From: CBDFKQ01 sp965248855
Lineage (GTDB): Bacteria; Bacteroidota; Bacteroidia; Cytophagales; 172606-1
Assembly (NCBI GenBank): GCA_965248855.1
Contig: CBDFKQ010000012.1
Location: 372,001-436,000, forward strand
Direction of reading: 5' to 3'
Length of the DNA stretch: 64,000 nucleotides
A program made the position numbers and the translations under genes. Of the stretch, positions 8,815 through 17,964 are shown one piece after another. A model generated the notes under the pieces. The model was not told where the DNA came from and ran no database searches. It saw only the letters and a list, made by a program, of their open reading frames with translations. Position 1 is the first letter of the stretch. Each line of letters starts with the position of its first letter.

Positions 8815-9318
8815 TTATTTTGAAGCATTTCTTTTTAATTGTTCTTCAAACCCAAGTCGATCAATTTGTATCCAGTATTCCATAATTTTTCCTTTTTCTA
8901 AACGATACACTGCACTTGCATATTCTATTAAAGGTAATTGTGTCGCTTTGTAGCCATCAATTTCTGTTAAATGTTTTCCTACTTGTTTCCATCTTACATA
9001 AACTTTATTTTCGCCTGCAATAATCTCGGTAATTTCAAATGAAAACGTTCCATACATTTCTAAAAAACTCTTTATATGATCTGCATAGTTCTTGGGGGTT
9101 CGTTTAACTGTAACAGGATTTTCGGAATTTATTTGATGTGCTAAAACAGTGTCTGACATATATTTTTGAGCATTATCAGGATTTTTACCACTTCTTACTT
9201 CTACTAAAAATTCACGAATTATTCTTTCTGATTCTAAAGATATTGACATACCCGACTTTTTTTGAGCGAAAACATTCAAATTGATTATTGAAAATATAAC
9301 TAAGAAAAATAATTTCAT
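8815..9318 (-). CDS. Secreted NTF2/SnoaL-like protein
   Basis: This 167-residue protein has a signal peptide (MKLFFLVIFSIINLNVFAQ, cleavage about residue 19). A single NTF2-like alpha+beta domain follows, with FLVEVRSGKNPDNAQKYMSD and YASAVYRLEKGKIMEYWIQID, as in SnoaL/ester-cyclase-type proteins. The fold binds small hydrophobic ligands or acts as an enzyme; no catalytic assignment is possible. The last part of the gene has a decayed second copy about 780 bp further on (9560-9685). Confidence 0.7.
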   Translation of the reverse strand: MKLFFLVIFSIINLNVFAQKKSGMSISLESERIIREFLVEVRSGKNPDNAQKYMSDTVLAHQINSENPVTVKRTPKNYADHIKSFLEMYGTFSFEITEIIAGENKVYVRWKQVGKHLTEIDGYKATQLPLIEYASAVYRLEKGKIMEYWIQIDRLGFEEQLKRNASK

Positions 9319-9791
9319 AAATGATACATAAATATTAATGATTCGGATGCAATTAAATTAAAATTTTTTGAAATTTTATTTCTAAAAATTTATTGTAATT
9401 ATGAATCAATAGCATCCGAAATAAAAAGGGAAGGTAATTTTTAACTCATTGTTACCCTTGAGCTGCACAAAAACTTTTTATACCCTATCCCGTGATAAAC
9501 ATAAGTTTATTTCTCAGATTATCTTCAAATTATACCGTTCAAAATTAAATGTCGGTTAATACATAAATCAGAAGTAATCCCAAAAAAATATATATTATTT
9601 TAAGCATTTCTATTTAATTGTTCCTCAAACCGAAGCCGATCAATTTGTATCCAATATTCTACAATTTTTGCTTTTAGAAAATGATTGCAACTATTTTAAA
9701 AATAAATTTCTTAAATATTTATCCTTTAGTTTATGGAATTTTTACAAAGTGTGCATCTGAATTAAACACTAATTGTTTAAATTAAAATCTT
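9319..9791. other. Gene-poor stretch between the NTF2-like and DoxX-like genes
   Basis: Apart from the partial NTF2-like copy at 9560-9685 I see no supported gene. The rest is AT-rich and shows no clear hairpin or RNA gene. Confidence 0.6.
9560..9685 (-). pseudogene. Decayed duplicate of the 3' end of the NTF2/SnoaL-like gene
   Basis: The region from acataaatcagaagtaatcc onwards parallels the 3' end and downstream flank of the intact gene at about 8780-8905. Shared stretches include atatatattattt and gatcaatttgtatcca, with scattered substitutions and small indels. Similarity fades after about 9685 and there is no open frame, so it is a remnant of a tandem duplication rather than a gene. Confidence 0.8.
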
Positions 9792-10523
9792 ATGCATTCA
9801 TTCTTACGAAAATTTATTACGTGTTTTGTAACAGGTTTAACCATTTCATCTTTACTGTTAGTACTTGGCAATAGTGGTACTATAAGTTGGTTTCCTCCAA
9901 TAGTTGTTTTCTCACTTGTAGGCTTCTCTTTGATTAGTTCAATTATTTTTCCGTTTCTATGGAATTTTCTGGAAAAAAATAATAGGATTAATTCCGAAAA
10001 GGTAAATGGTTATTTGATTGATATTATTAGGTACACTTTGGCGTTCAACTTGGCAAGTTTTGGTTGGAAAAAACTTTTTGGATTACAATTTATAGTCCCT
10101 TTGGAAATTTCTTCTCAACCTATGAATAAACAATCCGGAGAATGGCTTACATGGTATTATTTCGGTTTTTCTACTTCATTTTCAACCATTATTGCCCTAT
10201 TACAAATAATAGGTTCTTATTTATTACTTTTTCGTAGAACATTTTTAATAAGTGCTGTGGTGTTATTTGCTTTGTTATTAAACATTGCTTTGGTTGATAT
10301 TTTTTATCACTTAAACCCCGGAGCCACTACGCCAGCAATAGTTTTAACAATTGGCTTTCTTTTTTTAATGTTAACCCAACATAAAAAACTTATTGAAGTA
10401 TTTATAAAATCAGATCCATATTTACCATCAACTAACCTTGAAAATATTTTTTCGAAAAATATCTTAAGGTTTTCAGCAATTGCTTTATCCTTATTGTTTG
10501 TTTATTATTTGTCCGGGAAATAA
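9792..10523 (+). CDS. DoxX-like integral membrane protein
   Basis: The 243-residue protein has about six hydrophobic helices. The central part (LIDIIRYTLAFNLASFGWKKLFGLQF) resembles the DoxX-family motif in which the first core helix is followed by a G-x-x-K-L-F segment. The segment FSTIIALLQIIGSYLLLFRR matches the helix in which DoxX proteins carry Q-x-x-G. Function in the family is poorly defined (oxidoreductase-associated or quinone-related membrane proteins). It is not in an obvious operon. Confidence 0.6.
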   Translation: MHSFLRKFITCFVTGLTISSLLLVLGNSGTISWFPPIVVFSLVGFSLISSIIFPFLWNFLEKNNRINSEKVNGYLIDIIRYTLAFNLASFGWKKLFGLQFIVPLEISSQPMNKQSGEWLTWYYFGFSTSFSTIIALLQIIGSYLLLFRRTFLISAVVLFALLLNIALVDIFYHLNPGATTPAIVLTIGFLFLMLTQHKKLIEVFIKSDPYLPSTNLENIFSKNILRFSAIALSLLFVYYLSGK

Positions 10524-10990
10524 ATGAATTGTTAATCCAACCAATTATTCTAAAATTAAACTCTAGAAAATAATTTAAATTATTAGTTTATCTTTATCAG
10601 TATATTTACATTTAACCATTAATCTTCCTCCTTTCAGTTAGAAATGGTGTTGGGATGACTTACAATAAATGGTAAGTTTTTACACTCTTCAGGTCAAAAA
10701 CCCATTTTTGCTTCGGGTATATCAGTTTATTAATAATTTAAATCCAATCTTTAAAACAAATACCTGATTTATTCTGACAACAATGTGTTTAAACTAAAAG
10801 GCAGGATTATGAAGGGAATTAAATTGCTTATCATCAATATTAAATTTTCCTTTTTTATAGGGTAGTTTTTTTAATTTAATCAAACTCCATTCAAATTATA
10901 TTTTTTCCTCTCATCTATTTTTATAGTTCTATTTAAAATAGTTATATAGTTTTGAAGTTATAATACAAACCTATATAACTCATCTATTGA
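10524..10990. other. Intergenic region upstream of the TonB receptor gene
   Basis: These 467 bases hold no supported gene or RNA. Near its right end TAGTTTTG (10947-10954) fits the -7 promoter consensus 36 bases before the receptor start, but no convincing -33 TTTG lies at the right distance. Confidence 0.5.
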
Positions 10991-13345
10991 ATGAAACACA
11001 TTCGTCTAATTTTTTTGCTATTTTTTTGTTTTTTAATCCAAAAAACTTATGCACAACAAAAATTTACAATCAGTGGAAATGTAAAAGACAGCACCAACGG
11101 GGAATCACTTATTGGCGCTTCAATTTTCGTAAAAGAGATTGCTAATTCGGGTACAACAACAAATGTGTATGGTTTTTACTCTCTTACACTGCCTCAAGGG
11201 AAATATAATTTAGTAATCAGCTACGTAGGCTATACTTCAGTTAATTTAATTTTGGACTTAAACCAAAATGTTAATAATAATATTCAACTCCAAGAAGAAA
11301 GATTTCAATTACAAGAAGTTGTTGTTACTGAAACCCGTACATCAGAGAATGTAAAAAGCACAGAAATGAGTGTAAACAAGCTTGATATAAAAACGATAAA
11401 AGCAATGCCTGCTTTATTGGGTGAAGTTGATGTAGTGAGAACTTTATTGACATTGCCGGGTGTAACAACAGTAGGTGAAGGTTCCGGAGGTTTCAATGTA
11501 AGAGGTGGTGGAGTGGATCAAAATTTGATTCTGCAGGATGAGGCAATTATTTACAATACATCACATTTGTTTGGTTTCTTTTCTGTATTTAATCCTGATG
11601 CGGTAAAAGATGTTAAGCTATATAAAGGAGGGATCCCTGCCATGTACGGTGGTCGCTTATCATCCGTATTGGATGTTCGATTGAAAGATGGAAATTCTAA
11701 AAAACTTGCAATAAATGGAGGAATTGGACTAATATCAAGCAGATTAACGGTTGAAGTGCCCATTATAAAAAATAAAAGTTCCTTAATTATTTCAGGTAGA
11801 AGGAGCTATGCAGATTTATTCTTAAAAGTAGGCCCTGAAAATACACGTAACAACGTTCTTTATTTTTATGATTTAAGTGCAAAATGGAATTACAATATAA
11901 ATGAAAAAAATACTATTTATGTTTCAGGTTATTTTGGGCGTGACGTTTTTAAATTTAAAGATTTATTCGGGATTGACTGGGGAAATGCAACAGGAACAGC
12001 CAGATGGAATCATATTTTCAATCCGAAATTATTTTCCAACTTAACTCTTCTCACAAGTGATTATAATTATAATCTAAAAATAAATGTGGGAGCGGTTTCT
12101 TTCAATTGGAAATCAAATATAAAAAATTATAGTGCTAAGGCTGATTTTACCTATTTCCTAAATACCAATAATACCATCTCTTTCGGTGCCGTTGCCACAT
12201 ATTACAAATTTAAACCGGGTTCCATTTCTCCGGGTAATGGCCAATCTTTTTTTAATCCCTATGAAGTGCCGAATCATAAAGCTATTGAATACGGAGTATA
12301 TATAGATAATGAACAAAAATTTGGTTCAAGGTTATCTATTCAATATGGTATAAGACTTTCTGCGTGGGATAATAGAGCCAATAAAGATTCTACCTATCAA
12401 TATGTAGGTACTATCGGGGAGAAAAAAAATCCTGTGAACCCTGTTTATAATGGTTCCGGATCTATTCAAACATATATAAATCCGGAGCCAAGAGCTTCTT
12501 TAAGATTTCAATTAAATGAAACCGGTTCTTTTAAAGCAAGTTATAATCGAATGGTGCAATATGTGCATTTGATTTCCAATACAACAGCTGCCTCGCCTTT
12601 AGATTTTTGGTGGCCAACTACTAATAATACCAAACCCGAAACTGCGGATCAGGTAGCCTTGGGTTATTTTAGAAATTTCAAAGAAAATACTTATGAAGCT
12701 TCGGCAGAAGTTTTTTATAAAACCATGACTAACCAAATTGATTATATTAACGGAGCTGAAACAAGGTTAAACAAAAACCTTGAAGGTGAATTGTTATATG
12801 GACAAGGAAGGGCTTATGGCCTTGAATTGTATGTGAAAAAAAATACAGGTAAAATAAATGGTTGGGTGAGTTATACTTTATCAAAATCAGAAAGGCAAAT
12901 TGATGGTTTAAATAATAATAATTGGTACAGGTCGAAATATGACAGGACACATAATTTATCGATTGTCGGTATTTGGGAATATAGTAAAAAATGGCAATTT
13001 TCTGCCCAATTCGCATATGCAACCGGTGTTGCAACCACTTTCCCCAGTTCTAAATATACTTATCAGGGTTTGGAAATACCTAACCGGTCGGATAATGCAA
13101 GAAATAATTTTCGTGTCTCTGCTTACCATCGCTTAGATATTGCTGCTACACTTCATCCAAAACCTAAAAATGGCAGGGAAAGACGTGGCAGTTGGTCGTT
13201 TTCAATATATAATCTGTATTCCAGGCAAAACGCGTTCTCTATCTATTTCCAGCAAGATCCTAATGATGCATCAAAAACACAAGCTGTACGTTTATCAATT
13301 TTTGGCAGTATGATACCATCTGCAACTTATAATTTTAAATTCTAA
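10991..13345 (+). CDS. TonB-dependent receptor with carboxypeptidase-like regulatory domain
   Basis: The 784-residue outer-membrane receptor has a signal peptide (MKHIRLIFLLFFCFLIQ, ending about residue 22). A CarboxypepD-regulatory-like domain follows (about 25-110: SGNVKDSTNGESLIGASI, YNLVISYVGYTS), then the plug (about 120-230: TLPGVTTVGEGSGGFNVRGG, MYGGRLSSVLDVR) and a 22-strand-type barrel ending in YNFKF. It imports a large ligand across the outer membrane using TonB energy. The DUF4249 lipoprotein gene starts 28 bases later; such pairs are frequent in Bacteroidota and imply a joint uptake role. The ligand is unknown. Confidence 0.9.
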   Translation: MKHIRLIFLLFFCFLIQKTYAQQKFTISGNVKDSTNGESLIGASIFVKEIANSGTTTNVYGFYSLTLPQGKYNLVISYVGYTSVNLILDLNQNVNNNIQLQEERFQLQEVVVTETRTSENVKSTEMSVNKLDIKTIKAMPALLGEVDVVRTLLTLPGVTTVGEGSGGFNVRGGGVDQNLILQDEAIIYNTSHLFGFFSVFNPDAVKDVKLYKGGIPAMYGGRLSSVLDVRLKDGNSKKLAINGGIGLISSRLTVEVPIIKNKSSLIISGRRSYADLFLKVGPENTRNNVLYFYDLSAKWNYNINEKNTIYVSGYFGRDVFKFKDLFGIDWGNATGTARWNHIFNPKLFSNLTLLTSDYNYNLKINVGAVSFNWKSNIKNYSAKADFTYFLNTNNTISFGAVATYYKFKPGSISPGNGQSFFNPYEVPNHKAIEYGVYIDNEQKFGSRLSIQYGIRLSAWDNRANKDSTYQYVGTIGEKKNPVNPVYNGSGSIQTYINPEPRASLRFQLNETGSFKASYNRMVQYVHLISNTTAASPLDFWWPTTNNTKPETADQVALGYFRNFKENTYEASAEVFYKTMTNQIDYINGAETRLNKNLEGELLYGQGRAYGLELYVKKNTGKINGWVSYTLSKSERQIDGLNNNNWYRSKYDRTHNLSIVGIWEYSKKWQFSAQFAYATGVATTFPSSKYTYQGLEIPNRSDNARNNFRVSAYHRLDIAATLHPKPKNGRERRGSWSFSIYNLYSRQNAFSIYFQQDPNDASKTQAVRLSIFGSMIPSATYNFKF

Positions 13346-13373
13346 TATAAAAAGTAAGAAATACATAAAACTC

Positions 13374-14204
13374 ATGAAAAACATTATAATTATTTCTATT
13401 TTTTTGTTGTCTGCTATATTTTCGTCTTGCGAAAAGGTAATTGATGTAAAAATAGATCAGGGAACCATACAATTATCTGTGGATGGTGATATTACTGATC
13501 AACCCGGCCCTTATACAATTATGCTAACCAAAACACAAAATTATTTTAACAATAATCCTACAATAGGTGTGCAGGGGGCAATTGTTACTATAAATGACAG
13601 TGATGGTACAGTTGATACCTTAAAAGAAGTTTCTGATGGTAAGTACCAAACAAAAAAAATACAAGGGAAGATTGGGAACAAATACAATCTATACATAAAA
13701 TCTGCTGAGTTTGGTGAATATACTGCCCAAACTGAAATAAGAAGAGCTTTTAAATTTGATACGATTTTCTCCAAATATGAGGAGGATGAATTTTCATTAA
13801 AAAAAGAAAAACAATACAATGTCAGGTACTCTTATATAGATAATAAAGGGATTGGTGATGCTATAAGAATAAAGGTTTACATTAACGACACTTTACAAAA
13901 TAAACCAGGGGATCTGCAATTTTTTTCAGATGAAAATATAGACGGAAATCATATTGACAGTGTACGGGCAAATCGCGACGCCTTAAAAGTAAATGATAAG
14001 GTAAGTGTTAAACTTTATTCTATTACTCAGGATTATTTAAAATTCCTTACTGAGCTGTCAATACAGATAAATAATGGAGGCCTTTTCTCTAACCCTCCGG
14101 CTAATGTTCGAACCAATATCCTAAATAAAGACCCTAACGGTAAAAAGGCAACCGGTTTTTTTAGTGGTGCTTCTGTAAGATTAAAAGAAGTAATTGTAAA
14201 GTGA
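13374..14204 (+). CDS. DUF4249-family lipoprotein, partner of the TonB receptor
   Basis: The 276-residue protein begins with a lipoprotein signal (ISIFLLSAIFSSCEKVIDV; lipobox FSSC, cysteine 19). The mature part has Ig-like beta strands (LSVDGDITDQPGPYTIMLTK, AIVTINDSDGT) as in DUF4249 proteins. These are found almost only next to TonB receptors with a carboxypeptidase-like N-domain, as here. It probably sits on the outer membrane and assists ligand capture, by analogy to SusD-type partners, although the biochemical role is not established. Confidence 0.8.
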   Translation: MKNIIIISIFLLSAIFSSCEKVIDVKIDQGTIQLSVDGDITDQPGPYTIMLTKTQNYFNNNPTIGVQGAIVTINDSDGTVDTLKEVSDGKYQTKKIQGKIGNKYNLYIKSAEFGEYTAQTEIRRAFKFDTIFSKYEEDEFSLKKEKQYNVRYSYIDNKGIGDAIRIKVYINDTLQNKPGDLQFFSDENIDGNHIDSVRANRDALKVNDKVSVKLYSITQDYLKFLTELSIQINNGGLFSNPPANVRTNILNKDPNGKKATGFFSGASVRLKEVIVK

Positions 14205-14331
14205 CGCAATATAATTTGCTCGGGTATTAATTACATATAATGAAATATTTTTAGTTAATATTCTTTTTTGTTTCCTGCAAATATTTAAACGATACATTTG
14301 TAGAAAACTTAAAATTAATTTTTCGTAAAAT

Positions 14332-14757
14332 ATGTCATTCCCTCTTGCTTTTATTTTATTACTTTTTGTTGGTTCAATTGCTTTTGTTTTTATAATTGCT
14401 GCCATCGGGAGAACATACTCGAATTATAAACTTAAAATAAAGCAAAAACTAAGAAAGGGTTACTCAAAAGAAGAATTTTTAAAACATTTTACAGACTTGA
14501 ATTTTAACGAACAAACCATAAACGATTTATATACAAAAATTAAATCCTCCCTCCCATCTTCCTTTATCCCTCACCCAAATGATAATTTAAGTGACGATTA
14601 TCAATTACACAAAGATTATTTAAGTTTCGTCGCCCTTGATTTATTTAGAAAAACACAAGGCCAATCGCCAAATATTGAACAGGAAAAATATTTAAGTAAA
14701 AAAAAATCAGCGGATACTTTTGAAAAAATTTTAAATTTTGCAGAAAAAAAGATTTAA
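14332..14757 (+). CDS. Small membrane-anchored protein of unknown function
   Basis: The 141 residues begin with one long hydrophobic helix (about 5-27, FILLLFVGSIAFVFIIAAIG). A basic stretch and a soluble, helical cytoplasmic-type domain without recognised motifs follow. I do not recognise the family. It is flanked by the DUF4249 gene on the left and a convergent thioesterase gene whose end is 10 bases away. Confidence 0.5.
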   Translation: MSFPLAFILLLFVGSIAFVFIIAAIGRTYSNYKLKIKQKLRKGYSKEEFLKHFTDLNFNEQTINDLYTKIKSSLPSSFIPHPNDNLSDDYQLHKDYLSFVALDLFRKTQGQSPNIEQEKYLSKKKSADTFEKILNFAEKKI

Positions 14758-14767
14758 GATTTTTTAA

Positions 14768-15151
14768 TTACAAAATTTTGATTGCCAGTTTATGTTCATC
14801 AATAGCAACAAATGTAAATGTGCCGGTAATGGCTTTTTCACGTTCAAAAGAGTACATTTCTTCAACAAAAAATCAATTGATACTTTTAAGCAGGTGTTGC
14901 CAATGTGAATTATTTTTTCCAACCAATTCTATCATAGTTCCAGAAGGAATTGGTTTTGTAAAATCAATCCTATTTGATGAAACCGTAACCATTCTTTTTC
15001 TAGTAAAACGAGTAGCTGTAATAAACGCTATTTCATCCATCAGCTGCATAGCAGTACCATCAAAAAGCGTGTAATAATGGTTTGAAGTATTTGGAAAAAC
15101 TGCTTTAAAAATCCTTGTTTCAGCTAATTTTATTCTTTCTTCAATATTCAT
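14768..15151 (-). pseudogene. Acyl-CoA thioesterase (hotdog fold) with two compensating frameshifts
   Basis: The first 80 codons encode the hotdog opening: NHYYTLFDGTAMQLMDEIAF (with the catalytic-type Asp of the DG/MDE region), then SSNRIDFTKPIPSGTMIELVGK. The frame then runs off to a stop at 14873-14875. Homology moves to a second frame (IIHIGNTCLKVSIDF) and then to a third (FVEEMYSFEREKAITGTFTFVAID), ending at 14768. The first shift is at a run of six A, the second at a run of six T, each explained by a one-base length change. Corrected length is about 127 residues, normal for the YciA-type family. It may be a real gene carrying sequencing errors. Confidence 0.75.
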
Positions 15152-15167
15152 ATTTTAAAAAAAAATT

Positions 15168-15198
15168 AAAGCCGTGCAGGAAAAAAATGCACGGCTTT
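15168..15198 (-). terminator. Rho-independent terminator of metE
   Basis: The arms aaagccgtgca and tgcacggcttt form a perfect 11-bp stem around a nine-base loop. The hairpin is just downstream of the metE stop, with a T-rich run following on the minus strand. Confidence 0.85.
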
Positions 15199-15210
15199 CA
15201 AAAAAACAAT

Positions 15211-17541
15211 TTAAACTCTTTGATAACTATAAATTATTCTTGCCTCTCTGGCCGCCTGAACCATGTTTGCTAAAGCTGTTTGCGTTTCAGGCCATTTCCT
15301 TGTTTTTAAACCACAATCAGGATTAACCCAAATATTATTAACCGGCAATAAATCAGCAGCTTTTTTTAAAAGACTAAGCATTTCATCAACCGATGGAACA
15401 CGAGGTGAATGAATATCATAAACCCCCGGTCCGATTTCTGCCGGATATTTAAATTCAGAAAATGCTTCTAATAATTCCATTTGAGATCGTGAAGTTTCGA
15501 TAGTTATAACATCTGCATCCATTTTTGCAATATGTTCTATAATATCATTGAATTCACTGTAACACATATGTGTATGTATTTGAGTTTCGTCTTTCACACC
15601 ACTTGCAGAAATTCTAAATGCTTTTACAGCCCAATCAAGATAAGTACTCCAATCTGCCTTTCTTAAAGGTAAACCTTCTCTAATAGCAGGTTCATCAATT
15701 TGAATTACCTTAATGCCGGCTTTTTCTAATGCAACCACTTCATCTCTTATTGCCAATGCTATTTGATAAGTTGTTTCAGATCGTTGTTGATCATCTCTCA
15801 CAAAAGACCATTGTAAAATGGTAACAGGGCCGGTTAGCATTCCTTTCATTAATTTTTTAGTATTGGCCTGTGCAAAACTGCTCCAATAAACTGTCATATC
15901 TTCAGGCCTGCTTATGTCTCCGTAAATAACCGGAGGTTTAACACATCGGCTGCCATAGCTTTGAACCCAACCGTTTTTTGTAAATAAAAAACCATTTAAT
16001 CGTTCGCCAAAATATTCAACCATATCATTTCGCTCAAACTCTCCATGTACCAACACATCTAAACCAATTTCTTCCTGCCAACGAATTGCACTTATAGTAG
16101 CTTTTTCAATTTCTTTATCATACTGATCCTGAGAGAACTCACCTTTCTTGAGTTTTGATCTTAACATCCGGATTTCATCAGTTTGAGGGAACGAACCAAT
16201 GGTAGTGGTTGGAAATAATGGAAGATTAAATCTTTTTTGTTGTATTCTCTGCCTTACATTAAATTCACTGATGCGAGTTGCATCAGATCCGGTAATTGCA
16301 GCAACTCTTCCTTTAATATTCCCTTTATGGATTAATTCAGATTCACTTCTGTTTTTGACAGCTTGCTTATTAACTTTAAGTAAATCATCATTGCCCTTTA
16401 TAATTAAATCCAGCTCATTCAATTCATTTAACTTTTGTTTTGCAAAAGCCATCCAGTTTTTTATTTCCTGATTAATTTCTGTTTCAATATCAAGATCAAA
16501 AGGAACATGCAATAATGATGATGACGGAGCAATCATAACTCTGCTCTCTCCTATTGCGTTTACAGCTGCATTTATAAAATTAAGAGAGCGCGTATAATCA
16601 TTTTTCCAAATATTTCGCCCGTCTATTATACCTAATGATAATGAAAGCTGAGCCGGAATTAATTTCAATATTTCATCTAATTGTTTTGGCGCCCTCACTA
16701 AATCAATATGTAAAGCACATATTGGCAGGTTTACTGCAAGAGAAATATTTTCATGCAAACTTTCAAAATAAGTTGCCACCAAAGTTTTAAGCTCCGGACA
16801 TTGTTTTTTAATTTCCTTATAAGCATATTTAAATGCTTGTTTTGCTTTTTCAGAAAGATCCAATGTTAAAAAAGGCTCATCAAACTGCACCCATACAGCT
16901 CCATGACTGACGAGTCTTTTTAAAATTTCTACATAAACCGGAATCAATTTCTTAATCAGATTAATTTTATCAAACCCTTCTTCTTTTTCTTTTCCCAATA
17001 AAAGAAATGAAACCGGCCCTATAAGAACAGGTTTAGGAACTATTCCAATAATTTCCTTCGCTAATGTAAACTCATTAAAAATTTTATCGGAAAATAGTTT
17101 AAACTCCTGATTGGCTGTAAACTCAGGAACTATATAATGATAATTGGTATCAAACCATTTAGTCATTTCCATAGCAGTGATATCAAGTCCATCTTTTTGA
17201 TATCCACGAGCCATTGCAAAATAAAGATCAAGTTCCGAATTGTTTTTATTTTGCGTAAGCACTTCTGTATAGCGCTGCGGGATAACGCCAAGCATAAGTG
17301 AAGCATCCAAAACATGATCATAGAAACTGAAATCGTTACATGGAATAAGATCAATTCCTGCATTTTGCTGAGTTTGCCAGTTCTCTTTTCTTATTAGGCG
17401 GGCGACGTTAAATAATTCGTCTTTGTTGATTTTACCTGCCCAATACTGTTCGCAGGCTTTTTTTAGTTCACGGTGGGTTCCTACACGAGGATACCCGAGA
17501 TTGTTTTTTAGCATACGCATAAAACTTGTTTGGTAAAACAT
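15211..17541 (-). CDS. metE: Cobalamin-independent methionine synthase MetE
   Basis: MetE transfers the methyl group of 5-methyltetrahydropteroyltri-glutamate to homocysteine, the last step of methionine synthesis, in the cytoplasm and without B12. The 776 residues show the N-terminal half (NNLGYPRVGTHRELKKACE) and the catalytic half. The latter contains TTTIGSFPQTDEIR, LVHGEFERNDMVEYFGE, IQIDEPAIREGLP, the zinc ligands in THMCYSEFND, and the final cysteine in VNPDCGLKTR. The start at 17541 is one option; ATGs at 17520 and 17514 (MLKNNLGYPRVG) fit homologues better. A cobalamin riboswitch lies upstream, so B12 should repress it. Confidence 0.96.
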   Translation of the reverse strand: MFYQTSFMRMLKNNLGYPRVGTHRELKKACEQYWAGKINKDELFNVARLIRKENWQTQQNAGIDLIPCNDFSFYDHVLDASLMLGVIPQRYTEVLTQNKNNSELDLYFAMARGYQKDGLDITAMEMTKWFDTNYHYIVPEFTANQEFKLFSDKIFNEFTLAKEIIGIVPKPVLIGPVSFLLLGKEKEEGFDKINLIKKLIPVYVEILKRLVSHGAVWVQFDEPFLTLDLSEKAKQAFKYAYKEIKKQCPELKTLVATYFESLHENISLAVNLPICALHIDLVRAPKQLDEILKLIPAQLSLSLGIIDGRNIWKNDYTRSLNFINAAVNAIGESRVMIAPSSSLLHVPFDLDIETEINQEIKNWMAFAKQKLNELNELDLIIKGNDDLLKVNKQAVKNRSESELIHKGNIKGRVAAITGSDATRISEFNVRQRIQQKRFNLPLFPTTTIGSFPQTDEIRMLRSKLKKGEFSQDQYDKEIEKATISAIRWQEEIGLDVLVHGEFERNDMVEYFGERLNGFLFTKNGWVQSYGSRCVKPPVIYGDISRPEDMTVYWSSFAQANTKKLMKGMLTGPVTILQWSFVRDDQQRSETTYQIALAIRDEVVALEKAGIKVIQIDEPAIREGLPLRKADWSTYLDWAVKAFRISASGVKDETQIHTHMCYSEFNDIIEHIAKMDADVITIETSRSQMELLEAFSEFKYPAEIGPGVYDIHSPRVPSVDEMLSLLKKAADLLPVNNIWVNPDCGLKTRKWPETQTALANMVQAAREARIIYSYQRV

Positions 17542-17556
17542 TAATTTAAATTAATG
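17539..17556. repeat. 18-bp perfect palindrome containing the annotated metE start
   Basis: cattaatttaaattaatg is its own reverse complement and includes the ATG at 17541. A Shine-Dalgarno-like taaggag precedes it on the minus strand. It could mask the start codon or be chance in AT-rich DNA. Confidence 0.6.
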
Positions 17557-17611
17557 CTCCTTACGGTTTTCGGTATGCTTTCGGGAATGGTAATAAAAGG
17601 AAAAGGGTTAT

Positions 17612-17635
17612 ATAAAATACATAAATGTATTTTAT
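17612..17635 (-). promoter_or_regulatory. Hairpin between the cobalamin riboswitch and metE
   Basis: Ten-base arms ataaaataca and tgtattttat enclose a four-base loop, located between the aptamer and the coding region. It is a candidate part of the expression platform. No long T-run follows directly, so the mechanism (termination or translation block) is undecided. Confidence 0.45.
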
Positions 17636-17684
17636 CCTTTTTCTCTGACTACTGCTTCAAACGCGAAAGCATTGTCTTATACAG

Positions 17685-17852
17685 AGGGCAAGTATCCTGG
17701 CTTGTAACATTATTGCCGTCCTTCTTATTCGTCTAACGAACAATGGACATCATTGGCAATAACTTTTCGTGTTACTTACAGTTGCGCGACAGCCCGTGAT
17801 TTACACACGGTTCCTTTTTAATTCCGGTAAAAAGCCGAAAACCTCACTGCGA
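17685..17852 (-). ncRNA. Cobalamin riboswitch upstream of metE
   Basis: On the minus strand the region contains GGAACCGTGTGTAAATCACG followed by GGGCTGTCGCGCAACTGTAA, the B12-box core, and ends with GCCAGGATACTTGCC, the conserved 3' closing segment. Order, orientation and spacing (about 170 bases) fit the cobalamin riboswitch family. Its place before metE, the B12-independent enzyme, is the textbook arrangement: bound cobalamin shuts the gene off. Only the exact ends are uncertain. Confidence 0.93.
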
Positions 17853-17871
17853 AATAAAGTAAAGAACTTCG

Positions 17872-17904
17872 CAAATATATATTTAAAGTTTTTATCAGAG
17901 CAAA
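17872..17904 (-). promoter_or_regulatory. Promoter of the riboswitch-metE transcript
   Basis: On the minus strand TTTG (17901-17904) is followed after 21 bases by TATATTTG (17872-17879), a full match to the Bacteroidota sigma-ABfr consensus. It lies about 20 bases before the riboswitch, as expected for transcription initiation. Confidence 0.65.
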
Positions 17905-17964
17905 TTAATTTATTTTGATTATCTAAACTTAACCTTAAATTTATTTTTTTATCATTTAAAAATA

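Noticed and set aside
10524..10990. Possible small RNA or riboswitch before the TonB receptor
   Set aside because: No conserved aptamer core or stable GC hairpin could be found by eye.
14778..15074. 98-codon plus-strand ORF
   Set aside because: Antisense to the thioesterase gene; its openness comes from the coding strand.
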